Part shown: positions 43,370 through 45,406 of the stretch, piece by piece
How positions within the stretch are numbered: the stretch's first letter is position 1
Layout of the letters: each line of letters opens with the position of its first letter
Program-made: the position numbers and the translations under genes
The notes under the pieces: generated by a model
Told to the model about the DNA's origin: nothing
Databases searched by the model: none
What the model saw: only the letters and a program-made list of their open reading frames with translations
From: Prevotella sp. UBA3675
GTDB lineage: Bacteria > Bacteroidota > Bacteroidia > Bacteroidales > Bacteroidaceae
Assembly: GCA_002372235.1 (NCBI GenBank)
Contig: DFJI01000025.1
Location: 442 to 45,847, forward strand
DNA length: 45,406 nt
Direction of reading: 5' to 3'

Positions 43370-43410
43370 GCGGCACGCATCGCACAAGGGACGATGGGTG
43401 CCGCTTTTTT
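43370..43410 (+). terminator. Terminator of giant gene 2
   Basis: GCGGCACGCATCG (43370-43382) pairs with CGATGGGTGCCGC (43392-43404) with one mismatch, followed by TTTTTT. Confidence 0.9.
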
Positions 43411-43503
43411 GTGTGTTATGCAATAAAGATGCATATTTTATGTTTTAGAGCAGTTTTTTCGATAAAATATGCAGAATTATTTGGCGATATATATATAAAT
43501 AAG

Positions 43504-43511
43504 TATTTTTG
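43504..43511 (+). promoter_or_regulatory. -7-like element (TATTTTTG) of argR
   Basis: Fits TAnnTTTG; the leader to ATG 43574 is about 60 bases. I did not identify an ARG-box palindrome with confidence. Confidence 0.55.
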
Positions 43512-43573
43512 CAGCTCATTCATGTATAAATATTCTTATTCAACCCCCGCAACCAAAAGAAGAGAATACCAAT

Positions 43574-44050
43574 ATGAAAATTAAAAACAACAGACTTGAA
43601 GCATTAAGACTCATCATCTCGAGCCAGCAACTGGGCAGCCAGGAGGAATTGCTGAACGCGCTCCAGAAGGAAGGATTCAAGCTGACGCAAGCCACGCTGA
43701 GCCGCGACCTGAAGCAGCTCAAGGTGGCCAAGGCCGCAACAATGGGCGGCAACTACGTGTATGTGCTGCCCAACGAGTCGATGTATAAGCGCGTGTCCAC
43801 TCCCTCTACCGTGCGCGAGATGATGCAGATGTCTGGCTTCGTGAGCATCAACTTCTCCGGCAACATGGCCATCATCAAGACCCGTCCCGGCTATGCCAGC
43901 TCCATTGCCTGGAACATAGACAACAGTGCCCTGCCGCAACTGTTGGGCACGATTGCCGGTGCCGACACCATCTTCGTTGCCCTGAAGGAGGGCGTGTCGC
44001 ACGACGAGGTGATCGATGCGCTGAGCACAGTAATTCCTAATATCAAATAA
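43574..44050 (+). CDS. argR: Arginine repressor ArgR
   Basis: Hexameric arginine-responsive regulator. 158 residues. The winged HTH is at about 5-65 (LRLIISSQQLGSQEELLNAL; GFKLTQATLSRDLKQLKVAK, the recognition segment TQATLSRDL being typical), and the oligomerisation and arginine-binding domain at about 85-158 (INFSGNMAIIKTRPGYASSI; LGTIAGADTIFVAL, with GTIAGADT matching the GT(I/V)AGDDT motif). Placed before the arginine genes it presumably controls. Confidence 0.95.
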   Translation: MKIKNNRLEALRLIISSQQLGSQEELLNALQKEGFKLTQATLSRDLKQLKVAKAATMGGNYVYVLPNESMYKRVSTPSTVREMMQMSGFVSINFSGNMAIIKTRPGYASSIAWNIDNSALPQLLGTIAGADTIFVALKEGVSHDEVIDALSTVIPNIK

Positions 44051-44082
44051 AAAAAAATAAATCAAGGTCATAAGATTGCATT

Positions 44083-45102
44083 ATGGATAAAGAAAACATT
44101 AGCGTGGTAGTAGCCGGCCCCGAGCACGAGTGCTACGTTGACACCATTCTCGACACCATTGCCGATGCGGCCAAGGTGCGCGGAACGGGCATCGCACGCC
44201 GTACACACGAGTATCTGGCCAAGAAGATGATGGAGGCCAAGGCGGTCATTGCCCTGTCTCCCGACGGTCGTTTTGCAGGGTTCAGTTACATCGAGACCTG
44301 GGGCAACAAGAAATATGTCACCACGAGCGGCCTCATCGTGCATCCCGACTTTCGCGGCATGGGACTGGCCAAGCGCATCAAGGACATGACGTTCACCCTG
44401 GCCCGCATCCGCTGGCCGCATGCCAAGATTTTCTCGCTCACCAGCGGCGCTGCCGTGATGAAGATGAACACCGACCTGGGCTATAAGCCTGTCACCTTTG
44501 CCGAACTCACCGACGACGAGGCGTTCTGGAAAGGCTGCGAGGGCTGCGTCAATGTCGATGTGCTCCACCGCACCGACCGCAAGTACTGCATCTGCACCGG
44601 CATGCTGTTCGACCCCGAAGAACACCTGCCAGCCAAAATAGATGAAAAGACACTTGAACGGATCAGACAAATCGAAAGCCCCTCCCATCCCCCCCTGGGG
44701 GGGGAGAAGAGCGGCTCCGAGAAGATGTTCCAGACGGCAGACCCTACGTTATATACAAGACTAAAAGAGTTTGCAGCACAAAACAGAAAGAATCAGACTG
44801 AAGCAGAATCTGCACTTTGGAACTATCTGCAACGTAAAAGATTAGGCACAGAATTCCGACGACAGCACATTGTCGGATCATTCATTGCCGACTTTGCAAG
44901 TATTTCAATAAAGCTCATCATCGAAGTTGATGGCGGGTATCATCAGTTACCAGAACAACAAATAAGCGATGAAGAAAGGACCATGTGGCTGGAGAAACAG
45001 GGATTTACGGTCATACGATTCTCTAACGAACAGATTCTTTGTGATACAAATAACACAATAAATAAAATAAAGGAGACAATATGGAAACTACAAAACAAGT
45101 GA
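44083..45102 (+). CDS. GNAT acyltransferase (arginine pathway) fused to DUF559 nuclease domain
   Basis: 339 residues. Part 1 (about 1-200) is a GNAT domain (VTTSGLIVHPDFRGMGLAKR carries the acyl-CoA loop). Its place between argR and argG matches the Bacteroides gene that, as I recall, has been assigned as N-acylglutamate (N-succinylglutamate) synthase, the first arginine step. Part 2 (about 216-339) is a DUF559-type, VSR/PD-(D/E)xK-like domain: RKNQTEAESALWNYLQRKRL, GSFIADFASISIKLIIEVDG. The joint (SPSHPPLGGEKSG) is encoded by a G-rich palindrome, and the second part is visibly more AT-rich. I infer that a repeat-borne nuclease module was added to the 3' end of the acyltransferase gene. Confidence 0.85.
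   Translation: MDKENISVVVAGPEHECYVDTILDTIADAAKVRGTGIARRTHEYLAKKMMEAKAVIALSPDGRFAGFSYIETWGNKKYVTTSGLIVHPDFRGMGLAKRIKDMTFTLARIRWPHAKIFSLTSGAAVMKMNTDLGYKPVTFAELTDDEAFWKGCEGCVNVDVLHRTDRKYCICTGMLFDPEEHLPAKIDEKTLERIRQIESPSHPPLGGEKSGSEKMFQTADPTLYTRLKEFAAQNRKNQTEAESALWNYLQRKRLGTEFRRQHIVGSFIADFASISIKLIIEVDGGYHQLPEQQISDEERTMWLEKQGFTVIRFSNEQILCDTNNTINKIKETIWKLQNK
44681..44711 (+). repeat. G-rich palindrome at the GNAT-DUF559 joint
   Basis: CCCCTCCCATCCCCCCCTGG followed by GGGGGGAG, in frame between the two domains. Confidence 0.8.
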
Positions 45103-45406
45103 ATAACGGGAACACCTTACCCCCCCAAGGGGGGGCCAGGAGGGGCCGCCGTGTTGTAGTCGCCTTCAGTGGCGGACTGGATACATCCTACAACGTGATG
45201 TATCTCACGAAAGAATTGGGTTATGAAGTCTATGCTGCCTGCGCCAACACGGGCGGCTTCTCAGCCGAACAGCTGAAGAGGAACGAGGAGAACGCCTACA
45301 AGCTGGGCGCCGTGAAATACGTCACCCTCGACGTGACCCAAGAGTACTATGCCAAGTCGCTGAAATACATGATTTTCGGCAATGTGCTGCGCAACAACTG
45401 CTACCC
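45081..45406 (+). CDS. argG: Argininosuccinate synthase (partial, N-terminal part)
   Basis: ATP-dependent joining of citrulline and aspartate, the penultimate arginine step. The frame starts at ATG 45081, overlapping the previous gene by 22 bases, behind a good ribosome site (AAGGAGACA), and runs off the right edge (108 codons seen). The ATP-binding PP-loop is VVVAFSGGLDTSYNVMYL, followed by ANTGGFSAEQLKRNEENAYK and LDVTQEYYAKSLKYMIFGNV. Residues 13-23 (LPPQGGARRGR) come from a G-rich palindrome inserted between the start and the PP-loop; family members usually reach the PP-loop within the first ten residues. Confidence 0.93.
   Translation, partial: METTKQVNNGNTLPPQGGARRGRRVVVAFSGGLDTSYNVMYLTKELGYEVYAACANTGGFSAEQLKRNEENAYKLGAVKYVTLDVTQEYYAKSLKYMIFGNVLRNNCY
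45118..45149 (+). repeat. G-rich palindrome at the argG N terminus
   Basis: TTACCCCCCCAAGGGGGGGC then CAGGAGGGGCC, in frame. Confidence 0.8.

Overview
The window looks like chromosome of a Bacteroidota bacterium, most likely a gut or rumen Prevotellaceae member. The signs are promoters of the TAnnTTTG type just upstream of many genes, few Shine-Dalgarno sites, TlpA-type thioredoxin proteins, very large secreted proteins ending in a sorting-tail-like sequence, and the argR - GNAT - argG arrangement of Bacteroides relatives. Assignments come from reading the translations only; no database search was possible.

Layout. 1-1.45 kb (minus): an MqsR/SocA-type toxin-antitoxin pair whose toxin carries an in-frame amber codon, then tRNA-Asn with its terminator. 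1.6-5 kb: a secreted S41 protease and a PurF-like protein without the N-terminal cysteine, converging. 5.1-6.8 kb: a graveyard of gene pieces (histidine kinase tail, HTH head, a stand-alone polyvalent-type kinase, debris of the neighbouring tlpA genes). 6.8-13.3 kb (minus): an ECF sigma factor, a membrane anti-sigma-like protein and a secreted protein, preceded by two TlpA-like secreted thioredoxin proteins. 13.4-13.9 kb: more debris that mirrors the left side (121-bp direct repeat, internally deleted gene piece, tail of an efflux adaptor). 13.9-21 kb (minus): a run glyS - FKBP lipoprotein - dxs - trkA - trkH. 21.1-23.3 kb (minus): a PAP2 phosphatase with a C-terminal barrel-like region, and a small lipoprotein. 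23.5-32.6 kb (plus): tRNA nucleotidyltransferase, dnaG, queD, queE, cardiolipin synthase, U32 peptidase, sufE. 33-43.3 kb (plus): two paralogous secreted giants of 1620 and 1676 residues. 43.5 kb to the end: argR, a GNAT acyltransferase fused to a DUF559 nuclease, and the start of argG.

Two things stand out. First, the two giant genes have the same kind of promoter, matching terminators and a shared structured 5' leader. The leader has two helices supported by compensatory base changes and a predicted pseudoknot; I do not recognise it as a known riboswitch, so it is the best candidate for an undescribed regulatory element. Second, the whole right half is peppered with short repeats (G-rich palindromes, ACCCAC arrays, GAGCTCCGAG arrays, a 7-bp CTCTCAA array). 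They sit between genes and also in frame inside essential genes (dnaG, cca, queE, argG, U32 peptidase, FKBP), where they are translated as linkers.
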